Notes: a model not told the origin generated them from the letters alone. Shown: positions 1-6,744, counted from the first letter of the stretch. The stretch: DNA of 7,362 nt from an uncultured Chitinophagales bacterium (GCA_946886475.1 CAMPIQ010000169.1:1-7362), one strand, 5' to 3'. Numbers and translations are program-made.

Positions 1-1323
1 ATTGATTTATTGTTTACGAATTCAGATGAAACTGTAAAGCTCCAAAAGCATACTGCTATTCTTGGATTTGGAAACGCCGTTATCCAGTATCCTGTTATAG
101 AAGTGGATGAAAATACCATTTATCAGCAGGTAGACGGTTTTGGTTATACACTTACCGGCGGAAGTGCAGAAGTGATCAATACGCTAAATGCTTCCAGGAA
201 ACAGGAATTACTGCAGGAATTATTTGGCACAGGAACAAATTCCATTGGAGTAAGTTACCTGCGTATCAGCATCGGTGCTTCAGATCTGAATGCGGCACCA
301 TTTACTTACAATGATATGCCGGCGGGACAAACAGATCCATCATTAGCCAACTTCAGTCTGGCTCCTGACATGACGCATGTAATTCCCATGCTGCAACAAA
401 TACTTACCATCAATCCAAATATCAGGATCATGGGTACACCCTGGTCGCCACCTACCTGGATGAAAGACAACAACAGTTTTATTGGAGGAAGCCTCTTGCC
501 ACAATATTATTCTGTTTATGCCCAATACTTTGTAAAGTATATACAGCAGATGAAGGCCCAGGGCATTACCATTGATGCCATCACACCACAAAATGAACCC
601 CTGCATCCCGGAAATAATCCAAGCATGCTGATGACAGCTGCACAACAGGCTGATTTCATTAAAAACCATCTGGGTCCTGCATTCCAGCAGGCCAATATCA
701 GCACGAAAATCATTATTTACGATCACAACTGCGATAAGCCTGAGTATCCCATCAGCATATTGAACGATGCCGCTGCAAAAGCCTATATCAACGGTTCTGC
801 TTTTCATTTATACGGCGGGGATATCAGTGCCCTTTCAACCGTAAAAGCAGCGCATCCTGATAAGGCACTTTATTTCACCGAACAATACACAGCATCAAAT
901 GGAAATTTTGGTGGTGATTTAAAATGGCATTTAAAAAACGTGATCATTGGATCCATGCGAAACTGGAGCAGAAATGCGCTGGAATGGAACCTGGCCAATA
1001 ATGCTGCATTTGGTCCGCATACTCAGGGAGGATGCACGGTTTGTAAAGGAGCCATTACTATCGAAAGCAGCAGTACATATAAACGCAATGTGGCTTATTA
1101 TATCATTGCCCATGCATCGAAGTTTGTTCCTGCCGGATCTGTAAGGATCAATAGTAATACATCCGGCAACCTGCATAATGTGGCCTTCAAAACACCGGAA
1201 GGTAAAAAAGTTCTGATCGTTGAAAATGACGGGAACAGCTCCGGCATCTTCAATATCAAATACAATGGAAGATGGTCCGTTGTTTCACTTGATGCTGGTG
1301 CGGTTGGAACGTTTGTGTGGTAA
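1..1323 (+). CDS. GH30 family glycoside hydrolase (glucosylceramidase / endo-beta-1,6-glucanase type), 5'-truncated by the window edge
   Basis: This retaining glycoside hydrolase probably cleaves beta-linked glucan (beta-1,6-glucan or a related beta-glucoside) outside the cytoplasm. The frame is open to base 1. A TTG at position 10 could be read as a start, but the residues before it (Ile-Asp-Leu) fit the N-terminal beta-strand of the family, so the true start and any signal peptide lie upstream. Numbering from that TTG, the GH30 hallmarks are VDGFGYTLTGGSA (41-53), TPWSPPTWMKDNN (143-155), the acid/base Glu196 in PQNEP, and the nucleophile Glu291 in YFTEQY. WNLANN (326-331) and a CxxC pair (Cys342/Cys345) follow. 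The C-terminal part (about 375-437) is the small beta-sandwich usual in GH30. Both catalytic glutamates are present and the 3' end is intact. It is the first of three hydrolase genes in a row and a paralogue of the next one. The fold and catalytic class are clear; the substrate and subfamily are inferred. Confidence 0.9.
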   Translation: MDLLFTNSDETVKLQKHTAILGFGNAVIQYPVIEVDENTIYQQVDGFGYTLTGGSAEVINTLNASRKQELLQELFGTGTNSIGVSYLRISIGASDLNAAPFTYNDMPAGQTDPSLANFSLAPDMTHVIPMLQQILTINPNIRIMGTPWSPPTWMKDNNSFIGGSLLPQYYSVYAQYFVKYIQQMKAQGITIDAITPQNEPLHPGNNPSMLMTAAQQADFIKNHLGPAFQQANISTKIIIYDHNCDKPEYPISILNDAAAKAYINGSAFHLYGGDISALSTVKAAHPDKALYFTEQYTASNGNFGGDLKWHLKNVIIGSMRNWSRNALEWNLANNAAFGPHTQGGCTVCKGAITIESSSTYKRNVAYYIIAHASKFVPAGSVRINSNTSGNLHNVAFKTPEGKKVLIVENDGNSSGIFNIKYNGRWSVVSLDAGAVGTFVW

Positions 1324-1347
1324 TTAAGCTTACATAGAGGAATGACG

Positions 1348-1411
1348 CGTTCATTGCGGGGAGGAACCAGGAAGTAATCAGGGACAAATAAAGGCTCGGC
1401 GGCATTGCTTC
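1348..1411. repeat. Degenerate palindromic intergenic repeat between the two GH30 genes
   Basis: The stretch 1348-1384 reads like a decayed copy of the dispersed intergenic repeat I recall from many bacterial genomes, of the form TCATTGCGAGGAGGAAC...GAAGCAATC; here it is TCATTGCGGGGAGGAAC followed by GAAGTAATC. GAAGTAAT (1371-1378) pairs with ATTGCTTC (1404-1411) over eight positions including one G-T wobble, with a 25-nt spacer, as expected for a palindromic element. The match to the dispersed family is from memory and was not searched. A second weak echo in the same gap is the 15-mer at 1389-1403, repeated at 1455-1469 with three mismatches. There is no T-rich tail, so a terminator role is not supported. 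Confidence 0.5.
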
Positions 1412-1517
1412 GCTACAGACTTAAAAAATGAAGTTCTTATTATTTAATCGCCCGTAAAGGCTGAGAGGCCGCAACGAAGGGGAAAACGCAAGGAAAGAAA
1501 CAGACTATAATCTTATT

Positions 1518-1547
1518 ATGAATCATTTTAAAAATGCCTCCATATGA
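1518..1547 (+). other. Nine-codon upstream ORF overlapping the second GH30 start (ATGA)
   Basis: An ATG at 1518 opens a nine-codon frame (MNHFKNASI) whose TGA stop (1545-1547) overlaps the ATG of the downstream GH30 gene (1544-1546) as ATGA. This geometry can give translational coupling, and the downstream gene has no obvious Shine-Dalgarno sequence. The upstream frame also lacks a clear ribosome binding site, and so short an ORF can easily arise by chance. The arrangement is seen directly; any regulatory role is inference. Confidence 0.2.
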
Positions 1548-2986
1548 AAATCATTTTTACATGCATCGTGCTTGCATCAATGGCCCAGCTGTTACCGGCT
1601 CAGGAAGATCAAAAGAATTATAAAAAAACAGTTACCATTTATACAACTGCAAAAGGTACCAGCCAGCGTATTACAGAAAAAGGCACACAGGGATTTAAAG
1701 AATTCAAACAACCACTGGAAACACAACCATGTGTTTTTATCGATGAATACAATACCTATCAAACGTTCATGGGAGTTGGTGGCGCCGTTACCGACGCCTC
1801 AGCTGAAACGTTTGCAAAACTTCCAAAGACGCAGCAGGAAGCTTTTTTAAAAGCCTGCTTTGATCCAAAAGAAGGTATTGGATATAAAATTGCCAGGACC
1901 AATATCAATAGCTGTGATTTTTCCAGTTTCAGTTACACTTATGTAAAAGAAAATGACAAAGATCTGAGTTCTTTTGATATTTCGCACGAGTTGAAATACA
2001 AACTGCCCATGATCAAACAGGCCATGCAAACAGCAGGTGGAGATCTGGCATTATATGTAAGTCCATGGAGTCCGCCAGCCTGGATGAAAGACAATAACAA
2101 TATGCTGCAGGGTGGTAAGCTCAAGCCTGAATACTATCAAAGCTGGGCAAATTATTATGTGAAGTTCATCAAAGCATATGAAGCCAACCAGGTGCCTGTA
2201 TGGGGGTTATCTGTACAAAATGAACCAATGGCCAAACAGAAATGGGAATCCTGCATATTCACATCCGAAGAAGAAAGGGATTTCATTAAAAATTATCTCG
2301 GTCCAACCTTACAGCAAAATGGACTGGGCAACAAAAAGCTCATTGCCTGGGACCACAACCGCGACCTGATCTATCAAAGGGCCAGCGTGATCCTGAATGA
2401 CAGGGAAGCTGCTAAATATGTATGGGGCATAGGTTTCCACTGGTATGAAACCTGGACAGGCGGGCCAATGCAATTTGAAAACCTGAAACTGGTTTCACAG
2501 GCTTTCCCCGACAAGAATTTAATTTTTACAGAAGGATGTAAAGAAAAATTTGACATGGACAGCATCCGCAACTGGTCGCTGGGAGAACGTTATGGATATT
2601 CCATGATCAATGATTTCAATAATGGAACGGTAGCATGGACAGACTGGAATATTTTACTGGATGAACGTGGCGGGCCAAATCATGTGGGAAATTTTTGCTT
2701 TGCTCCCATTCATGCGAATACCAAAACAGGTGAACTGATTTTTACAAATGCCTATTATTATATCGGCCATTTTTCAAAATTCATTCAACCCGGTGCAAAA
2801 AGGATCAGTGCTTCGGCAAGCAGGGCACAATTGCAAACCACCTCATTTAAAAATCCTGATGGAAGCATTGTTGTGGTGGTGATGAATACTACTGACAAAA
2901 GTATTCCTTATCATTTGTGGATAGAAGGTCAGGCATCTGAAACTGAAGCCCTGCCAAATTCTATTGCGACGTTGATCATAAAGTAA
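1544..2986 (+). CDS. Secreted GH30 glycoside hydrolase (glucosylceramidase-like / beta-1,6-glucanase)
   Basis: This is a complete 480-residue GH30 enzyme that would hydrolyse beta-glucosidic links with retention of configuration in the periplasm or outside the cell. Residues 1-20 form a Sec signal peptide (Lys2, hydrophobic core, end at LLPAQ) with no lipobox after the core. Family motifs are GVGGAVTDASAET (77-89), SPWSPPAWMKDNN (173-185), acid/base Glu227 in VQNEP, FHWYETW (298-304), nucleophile Glu330 in FTEGC, and the WTDWN/RGGPNHVGNF block (365-384). HFSKFIQPGAKRI (409-421) resembles the human lysosomal glucocerebrosidase GBA in the same place. A beta-sandwich (about 415-480) closes the protein. 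Length and catalytic residues look normal. It follows the first GH30 gene by 220 bp on the same strand and precedes a GH5 gene, suggesting one beta-glucan cluster. It differs enough from its neighbour (no CxxC loop, different N-terminus) to suggest another GH30 subfamily or specificity. The exact substrate cannot be read from sequence. Confidence 0.93.
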   Translation: MKIIFTCIVLASMAQLLPAQEDQKNYKKTVTIYTTAKGTSQRITEKGTQGFKEFKQPLETQPCVFIDEYNTYQTFMGVGGAVTDASAETFAKLPKTQQEAFLKACFDPKEGIGYKIARTNINSCDFSSFSYTYVKENDKDLSSFDISHELKYKLPMIKQAMQTAGGDLALYVSPWSPPAWMKDNNNMLQGGKLKPEYYQSWANYYVKFIKAYEANQVPVWGLSVQNEPMAKQKWESCIFTSEEERDFIKNYLGPTLQQNGLGNKKLIAWDHNRDLIYQRASVILNDREAAKYVWGIGFHWYETWTGGPMQFENLKLVSQAFPDKNLIFTEGCKEKFDMDSIRNWSLGERYGYSMINDFNNGTVAWTDWNILLDERGGPNHVGNFCFAPIHANTKTGELIFTNAYYYIGHFSKFIQPGAKRISASASRAQLQTTSFKNPDGSIVVVVMNTTDKSIPYHLWIEGQASETEALPNSIATLIIK

Positions 2987-3013
2987 AAACATATAGGGAC
3001 GACGGAATCATTA

Positions 3014-3129
3014 AAGTCAAAATTCAAAAGTAAAAATCTTCACTGCAGGTAAATGTCATCAGGCTTCAAAAGAGACTTCTGAGTTCTGACTCCTGACTCT
3101 TGAATGTTGAATTTTGCCTCCTGCCTCCC
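3014..3129. repeat. Inverted repeat with heptamer-periodic arms upstream of the GH5 gene
   Basis: CAAAATTCAA (3018-3027) has an exact reverse complement, TTGAATTTTG, at 3107-3116. The left arm also falls into seven-base steps (AAGTCAA, AATTCAA, AAGTAAA from 3014), mirroring the periodicity of the right arm. The element fills most of the 163-bp gap between the second GH30 gene and the GH5 gene. No T-run follows the right arm, so it is not a classical terminator. Confidence 0.5.
3074..3129 (+). repeat. Degenerate heptanucleotide tandem array, eight units
   Basis: The stretch divides without gaps into eight heptamers: GACTTCT, GAGTTCT, GACTCCT, GACTCTT, GAATGTT, GAATTTT, GCCTCCT, GCCTCCC. Each begins with G and most end in T, with a consensus close to GACTCCT. 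Heptamer short tandem repeats of this look are known from cyanobacterial intergenic DNA, and I recall similar ones in Bacteroidota. The array ends 20 bp before the GH5 start codon, so it probably lies in the leader or promoter region of that gene. Confidence 0.7.
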
Positions 3130-3149
3130 TTTACTAAAAAACGCTCTAC

Positions 3150-4877
3150 ATGAAACGCAATCTCTTTATCCTCTTTTCTCTCATGATTTCTCTTAGCTCT
3201 TATGCACAGGGTTTTTTGAAGGTGCGTGGAAAAGAGATCATAAATGAAAGTGGAGAGCCTGTTATTCTCAGAGGTATGGGGCTCGGTGGATGGATGTTGC
3301 AGGAAGGATATATGTTCCAGCTGGGAAATATTGGACAGCAATACCGCATCAGGGAAAAGATCAGCGAGGTGGTAGGAAAAGAAAAGACCGCACAGTTTTA
3401 TAACGACTGGCTGAAACATCATACTACAAAAGCCGATATAGATTCCATGGCTGCATGGGGGTTCAATTCTATCAGGTTGCCCATGCATTATAATTTGTAC
3501 ACGCTTGCGGTAGAAGACGAACCTGTGAAAGGGCAACAAACCTGGATCGAAAAAGGATTTGCCATCACAGACAGTTTACTGGAATGGTGTAAGCAAAATA
3601 AGATCTATCTGATTCTTGATCTCCATGCTGCTCCCGGCGGACAGGGAAATGACCTTGCCATCTCCGACAGGAATCCTGATAAACCTTCTTTGTGGCAAAG
3701 TGAGGAGAATCAAAAAAAGACCATTGCTCTATGGAAAAAGCTGGCTGCGCGGTATGCAGGCGAACCATGGATAGGCGCATATGATATTATCAATGAACCC
3801 AACTGGGGCTTTGAGGATGAAAAAGATTTTCGTGGTACTGCCGAAAAGAAAAATGAACCCTTAAAGCAACTGATGGTTGAAATAACGAAAGCCATCCGGG
3901 AAGTGGATAAAGAACATATCATCATTATTGAAGGCAATGGATTTGGGAACAATTATAATGGGATATTACCCACCTGGGATAATAATATGGTATTGAGCTT
4001 TCACAAATATGGAAACTTCAATACGGTTGGTGCGATTCAATCTTTTCTGGACCTCCGTGAAAAATACAACGCTCCCATCTGGCTTGGGGAATCGGGTGAG
4101 AATTCAAATACCTGGTTTACTGAAGCTATTCAGCTTGTGGAAGATCATGGCGCCGGATGGGCATGGTGGCAGGAGAAAAAAATGGGTATCAATAACCCGT
4201 TGGAAATAAATAGACCTGCTGGTTATGAAAAGTTATTGAATTACTGGTCGGGAAAGGGTGAAAAACCATCTGAAGAAGAAGCCTGGAAAATTTTACAGGA
4301 ATTAATTGAGAACCTGAAGATCAGGAATAATATTTTCCACAGGGACGTGATCGATGCAATGTTCAGGCAGGTGGGTTCTTATGAATCCAAACCTTATAAA
4401 TTCCACCGGCTCAAAAAGGAACTAACAGTGCAGGCTGCAGACTTTGATATGGGCAGACAAAGGATCGCGTATTTTGACCTGGATACAGCTTCTTATCATT
4501 ATACACCTGGCGTGAACACCAGAGGTAACCGGGGCCGGATGTATAGAAATGATGGTGTGGATATTTCTGCCGATAAAGATGGATATTTTGTTTACGCTAT
4601 TGAAGATGGGGAATGGATGCAATATACAGTGGATGTAAAAAAAGGAGGGCAATACTACATAACATTACTTGCTGCTGCTGATAGTTCAGATGGAAGTGCA
4701 AGGGTGATCATTGGAGATCAAAGGTCGGAACTCATTCAGATACCTTATTCTGCAGAACAGTCCTGGGCCAACACCATACCGGTAAGTATTTCGTTGATCA
4801 GGGGTGAAAACAAAATAAGGTTGCAGGCGGTGAAGGGAGGCTTTGCTGTAAGGAGTTTCAGATTGAAGGATAAATAA
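3150..4877 (+). CDS. Secreted GH5 family glycoside hydrolase with C-terminal CBM6-like domain
   Basis: This 575-residue protein is a retaining endo- or exo-beta-glucanase of the GH5 (cellulase clan GH-A) family. Residues 1-20 are a Sec signal peptide with a typical Bacteroidota end (SSYAQ); there is no lipobox Cys. The GH5 barrel spans roughly 21-390: LRGMGLGGW (40-48), SIRLP with Arg109, LDLHAAPGG (156-164), acid/base Glu216 in IINEP, SFHKYG with His285, nucleophile Glu314 in WLGES, and the Trp pair 339-340. The opening motif recalls exo-beta-1,3-glucanase-like GH5 proteins, but I cannot assign a subfamily. Residues about 425-575 look like a CBM6/DUF5010-type beta-sandwich, with GEWMQYTVDV (487-496), YYITLLAA (502-509) and a terminal AVRSFRL strand, and would anchor the enzyme to glucan. 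A linker of about 40 residues joins the two parts. It lies 163 bp after the second GH30 gene, with heptamer repeats in between. No strong Shine-Dalgarno precedes the ATG, only an A-rich stretch. Confidence 0.92.
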   Translation: MKRNLFILFSLMISLSSYAQGFLKVRGKEIINESGEPVILRGMGLGGWMLQEGYMFQLGNIGQQYRIREKISEVVGKEKTAQFYNDWLKHHTTKADIDSMAAWGFNSIRLPMHYNLYTLAVEDEPVKGQQTWIEKGFAITDSLLEWCKQNKIYLILDLHAAPGGQGNDLAISDRNPDKPSLWQSEENQKKTIALWKKLAARYAGEPWIGAYDIINEPNWGFEDEKDFRGTAEKKNEPLKQLMVEITKAIREVDKEHIIIIEGNGFGNNYNGILPTWDNNMVLSFHKYGNFNTVGAIQSFLDLREKYNAPIWLGESGENSNTWFTEAIQLVEDHGAGWAWWQEKKMGINNPLEINRPAGYEKLLNYWSGKGEKPSEEEAWKILQELIENLKIRNNIFHRDVIDAMFRQVGSYESKPYKFHRLKKELTVQAADFDMGRQRIAYFDLDTASYHYTPGVNTRGNRGRMYRNDGVDISADKDGYFVYAIEDGEWMQYTVDVKKGGQYYITLLAAADSSDGSARVIIGDQRSELIQIPYSAEQSWANTIPVSISLIRGENKIRLQAVKGGFAVRSFRLKDK

Positions 4878-4907
4878 TATAAAGTACATCATCCAACGAG
4901 CACTGAT

Positions 4908-5030
4908 CTGTTCTTCTGTCCTTACAGAACATGTTAGACCGTCATTAAAGAGAAATCAAAAATCAACAACCCCTGTTTCCTGTTCTTCTGTTCTAACCGA
5001 CCTTCTATTGCATGGTCATTATAGAGAAAT
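4908..5030. repeat. Two-copy imperfect direct repeat between convergent genes
   Basis: Two copies of roughly 50 bp lie at 4908-4956 and 4980-5030. Both begin with CTGTTCTTCTGT (exact over 12 bases) and both end in GTCATTAAAGAGAAAT or GTCATTATAGAGAAAT (15 of 16 identical); their middles have diverged. The offsets are 72 bp at the start and 74 bp at the end, consistent with an old tandem duplication plus small indels. The pair fills most of the 183 bp between the GH5 stop and the convergent symporter stop. Confidence 0.6.
4914..4929. terminator. Small hairpin, possible weak terminator after the GH5 gene
   Basis: TTCTGT (4914-4919) and ACAGAA (4924-4929) form a perfect six-pair stem with a four-base loop, 36 bp beyond the GH5 stop and inside the first direct-repeat copy. 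The position between convergent genes suits a terminator. However, the stem is AT-rich and no T-run follows on either strand, so the call is weak. Confidence 0.25.
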
Positions 5031-5060
5031 ATTTAAAATAGGCACAGGCTATGCGCATGA

Positions 5061-6326
5061 TTATTCAGAATGAATGGCCTCCTTATATTTCACCATGTCA
5101 AATTCCTTTTCGCTTTTTGCCACCACGATGGTAGCCACACCATTTCCAATTAAATTAGTAATGGCCCGGGCTTCACTCATAAACCTGTCCACCCCTAACA
5201 ATATGGCCAGGCCTTCAACAGGAATTACTTTCAAAGCGGCAAGTGTACTGGCAAGCACAATAAAACCGCCTCCGGTTACAGCAGCTGCACCCTTACTTGT
5301 TACCATCAGGATAGCTATGATAGTTAGCTGCTGACCCAGGGAAAGATCCACCTGGAAAACCTGGGCAAGAAAGATCGTTGCCATAGACAGATAAATGGTT
5401 GTGCCGTCCAGGTTAAAAGAATAACCCGTAGGAATTACCAATCCAACCACGGGCCTTGAGCAGCCAAAGACTTCCAATTTATGCATCATACTTGGCAACA
5501 CGGACTCTGATGATGAAGTTCCCAATACGATCAATAATTCCTGCCGTATAAATTTGAGAAATTGCCAAAGACTAAAACCATAAGCCCGGCAAATTAAATT
5601 CAATCCGACAAAAATGAAGATGGCCATGGTGGCATAAACACTCAGCATGAGTTTACCTAATGGCAACAAGGCATCAAGTCCATACTTTCCAATTGTAAAA
5701 GCCATTCCACCAAAAGCACCGACAGGTGCAAGCTTCATTACAAACTTCATGATATTGAAAAATACTTTTACGATCCGGTCGAATGTTACCAACACAGGCT
5801 TTCCATGTTCGCCAAGCCTGATGAGCCCGAGTCCAAACAATACTGAAAAAAATAAAACCTGTAAAATCTCTCCCTCTGTAAAAGCTTTGAAAATATTAGA
5901 TGGAACAATATGGGTAAAAAATTCAAGCCAGTTGATCTCAGCCGCGCCTTCCTTATATTTCTGTACTTCTACTATCCGTTCACCCGAAAAATCAACTCCC
6001 ACCCCAGGCTTTATGGTATTGGCCACCACCAGTCCTATGATCAGGGCGATGGTGGTAACGATCTCAAAATAAATAAGCGCCTTACCACCTACCCTTCCCA
6101 CTTTTTTCATATCTCCCATGCTGGCGATCCCCAATACTATGGTCAGGAAAATGATCGGGGCAATGATCATTTTGATCATATTGATAAAGGTCTCGCTGAT
6201 CACCTTTGCCGTTTCCGAAAATTCAGGGAAATACAGTCCTGTAAATATGCCAAGAATGATGGCGAAAAGCACCTGGATCGTCAGGTTATTATAAGTCTTC
6301 TTTACAGCATGGCGCGATACTCTCAA
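5061..6326 (-). CDS. dctA: C4-dicarboxylate:cation symporter, DctA-like (DAACS / SLC1 fold)
   Basis: This inner-membrane secondary transporter would import succinate, fumarate or malate with Na+ or H+. At 421 residues it is close to the usual DctA length, with hydrophobic segments throughout. The transport-domain signatures are intact: HP1 GTSSSESVLP (269-278), TM7 motif GYSFNLDGT (301-309), HP2 SKGAAAVTGGGFIVLAS (344-360), and TM8 DRFMSEARAITNLIGN (380-395). The last motif is nearly the textbook DctA version. By alignment to GltPh, Arg387 matches the substrate-binding arginine, while the aspartate that holds the amino group of aspartate is Ser384 here; this favours dicarboxylates over amino acids. 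No in-frame ATG exists between the upstream stop (6339-6341) and the conserved N-terminus, so the start is the TTG at 6326-6324, with GGAA five bases before it; the adjacent CTG is the alternative. It is convergent with the GH5 gene and has its own upstream region. The family is certain; the exact substrate is inferred. Confidence 0.93.
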   Translation of the reverse strand: MRVSRHAVKKTYNNLTIQVLFAIILGIFTGLYFPEFSETAKVISETFINMIKMIIAPIIFLTIVLGIASMGDMKKVGRVGGKALIYFEIVTTIALIIGLVVANTIKPGVGVDFSGERIVEVQKYKEGAAEINWLEFFTHIVPSNIFKAFTEGEILQVLFFSVLFGLGLIRLGEHGKPVLVTFDRIVKVFFNIMKFVMKLAPVGAFGGMAFTIGKYGLDALLPLGKLMLSVYATMAIFIFVGLNLICRAYGFSLWQFLKFIRQELLIVLGTSSSESVLPSMMHKLEVFGCSRPVVGLVIPTGYSFNLDGTTIYLSMATIFLAQVFQVDLSLGQQLTIIAILMVTSKGAAAVTGGGFIVLASTLAALKVIPVEGLAILLGVDRFMSEARAITNLIGNGVATIVVAKSEKEFDMVKYKEAIHSE

Positions 6327-6390
6327 CAGTGTTCCGGTTTATTGAAAAATAATTATTGCCTGAGCCAGCCTGAATGAAGCATCACCGGCA

Positions 6391-6410
6391 GAAGATAAAT
6401 ATACATCTTC
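6391..6410. promoter_or_regulatory. Perfect 6-8-6 inverted repeat upstream of the dctA-like gene (possible operator)
   Basis: GAAGAT (6391-6396) and ATCTTC (6405-6410) are exact reverse complements separated by eight bases, 65 bp upstream of the TTG start. The size and dyad symmetry resemble a dimeric-regulator binding site, and it lies directly downstream of a weak promoter-like sequence on the minus strand. Six-base inverted repeats also occur by chance in AT-rich DNA, so this is tentative. Confidence 0.3.
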
Positions 6411-6439
6411 AGAAAATAAAAAACAGGTCATAGAGCAAA
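6411..6439 (-). promoter_or_regulatory. Weak Bacteroidota-like promoter candidate for the dctA-like gene
   Basis: Read on the minus strand, TTTG (6439-6436) is followed after 17 bases by TATTTTCT (6418-6411), which partly resembles the TTTG / TAnnTTTG promoter of Bacteroidota. The spacing is slightly short and the -7 box is imperfect. It would give a leader of about 80 nt that includes the 6391-6410 dyad. Confidence 0.2.
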
Positions 6440-6584
6440 TGTCTGCAATGGTCTTATTCTTTTTCAATTCATCCATGTTGGCTATCAGCAAAGCTCATAC
6501 TAAAGTTAAATTATCATTCTTCGGAGCATTCTTAAGCTTATTCTGTTTAATATTGCACAAATGACAGGCATTGCATCCCATACA

Positions 6585-6635
6585 ATACAATTCTCACCTA
6601 TCCAATACGTAGTTTTGGATATGAGAGATTGTTAT
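6585..6635. repeat. Long imperfect inverted repeat (about 16-17 pairs) in the dctA-hpf gap
   Basis: TATCCAA (6599-6605) pairs exactly with TTGGATA (6615-6621) around a nine-base loop. After two mismatches separated by one pair (C6597-G6623), pairing resumes: CTCT-like bases 6592-6595 match 6625-6628, and CAA 6588-6590 matches 6629-6631 past a single bulge. A few more pairs reach 6585/6635. The dyad is long enough to form a stem-loop in RNA or to be a remnant of a mobile palindromic repeat. Confidence 0.45.
6610..6617 (+). promoter_or_regulatory. Exact Bacteroidota -7 consensus (TAGTTTTG)
   Basis: TAGTTTTG matches TAnnTTTG exactly. No TTG lies at the proper -33 distance upstream (the nearest is at 6571-6573, too far away), so this is half a promoter at best. 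If active on the + strand, it would start a transcript about 300 nt before the HPF-like gene, and that transcript would run through the hairpins at 6745-6767 and 6774-6789. Confidence 0.2.
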
Positions 6636-6744
6636 ACCTGCTCATTTCCTGAATTCATCCCATTTTGCAGGAAGCTTTATTATTTCTCATCTCATAAGGA
6701 TTTTTCCACTTCAATTTCATAATTATCTGCGGTTCTTCTGAATT

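Noticed and set aside
10..12. TTG as the true start of the first GH30 gene
   Set aside because: The frame is open to the window edge and the first residues already belong to the mature beta-strand region, with no signal peptide, so the start must lie upstream.
343..807. 154-residue open frame on the minus strand inside the first GH30 gene
   Set aside because: It lies wholly antisense to a gene with intact catalytic motifs, and its translation is Cys/Ile-rich without a domain pattern; it is a shadow of the coding strand.
3066..3539. 157-residue minus-strand frame crossing the heptamer array and the GH5 N-terminus
   Set aside because: It covers repeat DNA and the signal-peptide region of a clear gene, and its translation shows no family resemblance.
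5910..6377. 155-residue plus-strand frame over the 5' part of the symporter gene
   Set aside because: It is the complement of conserved DctA membrane segments; the His/Tyr-rich product looks like an antisense artefact.
6533..6540. Palindrome TAAGCTTA, also found at 1325-1332
   Set aside because: An eight-base palindrome occurring twice in 7 kb of AT-rich DNA is expected by chance, and the flanks do not match.
6621..6722. 33-codon plus-strand ORF in the 604-bp gap
   Set aside because: No ribosome binding site, Ser/Phe/Cys-rich composition and no recognisable motif; it fits chance in AT-rich DNA.
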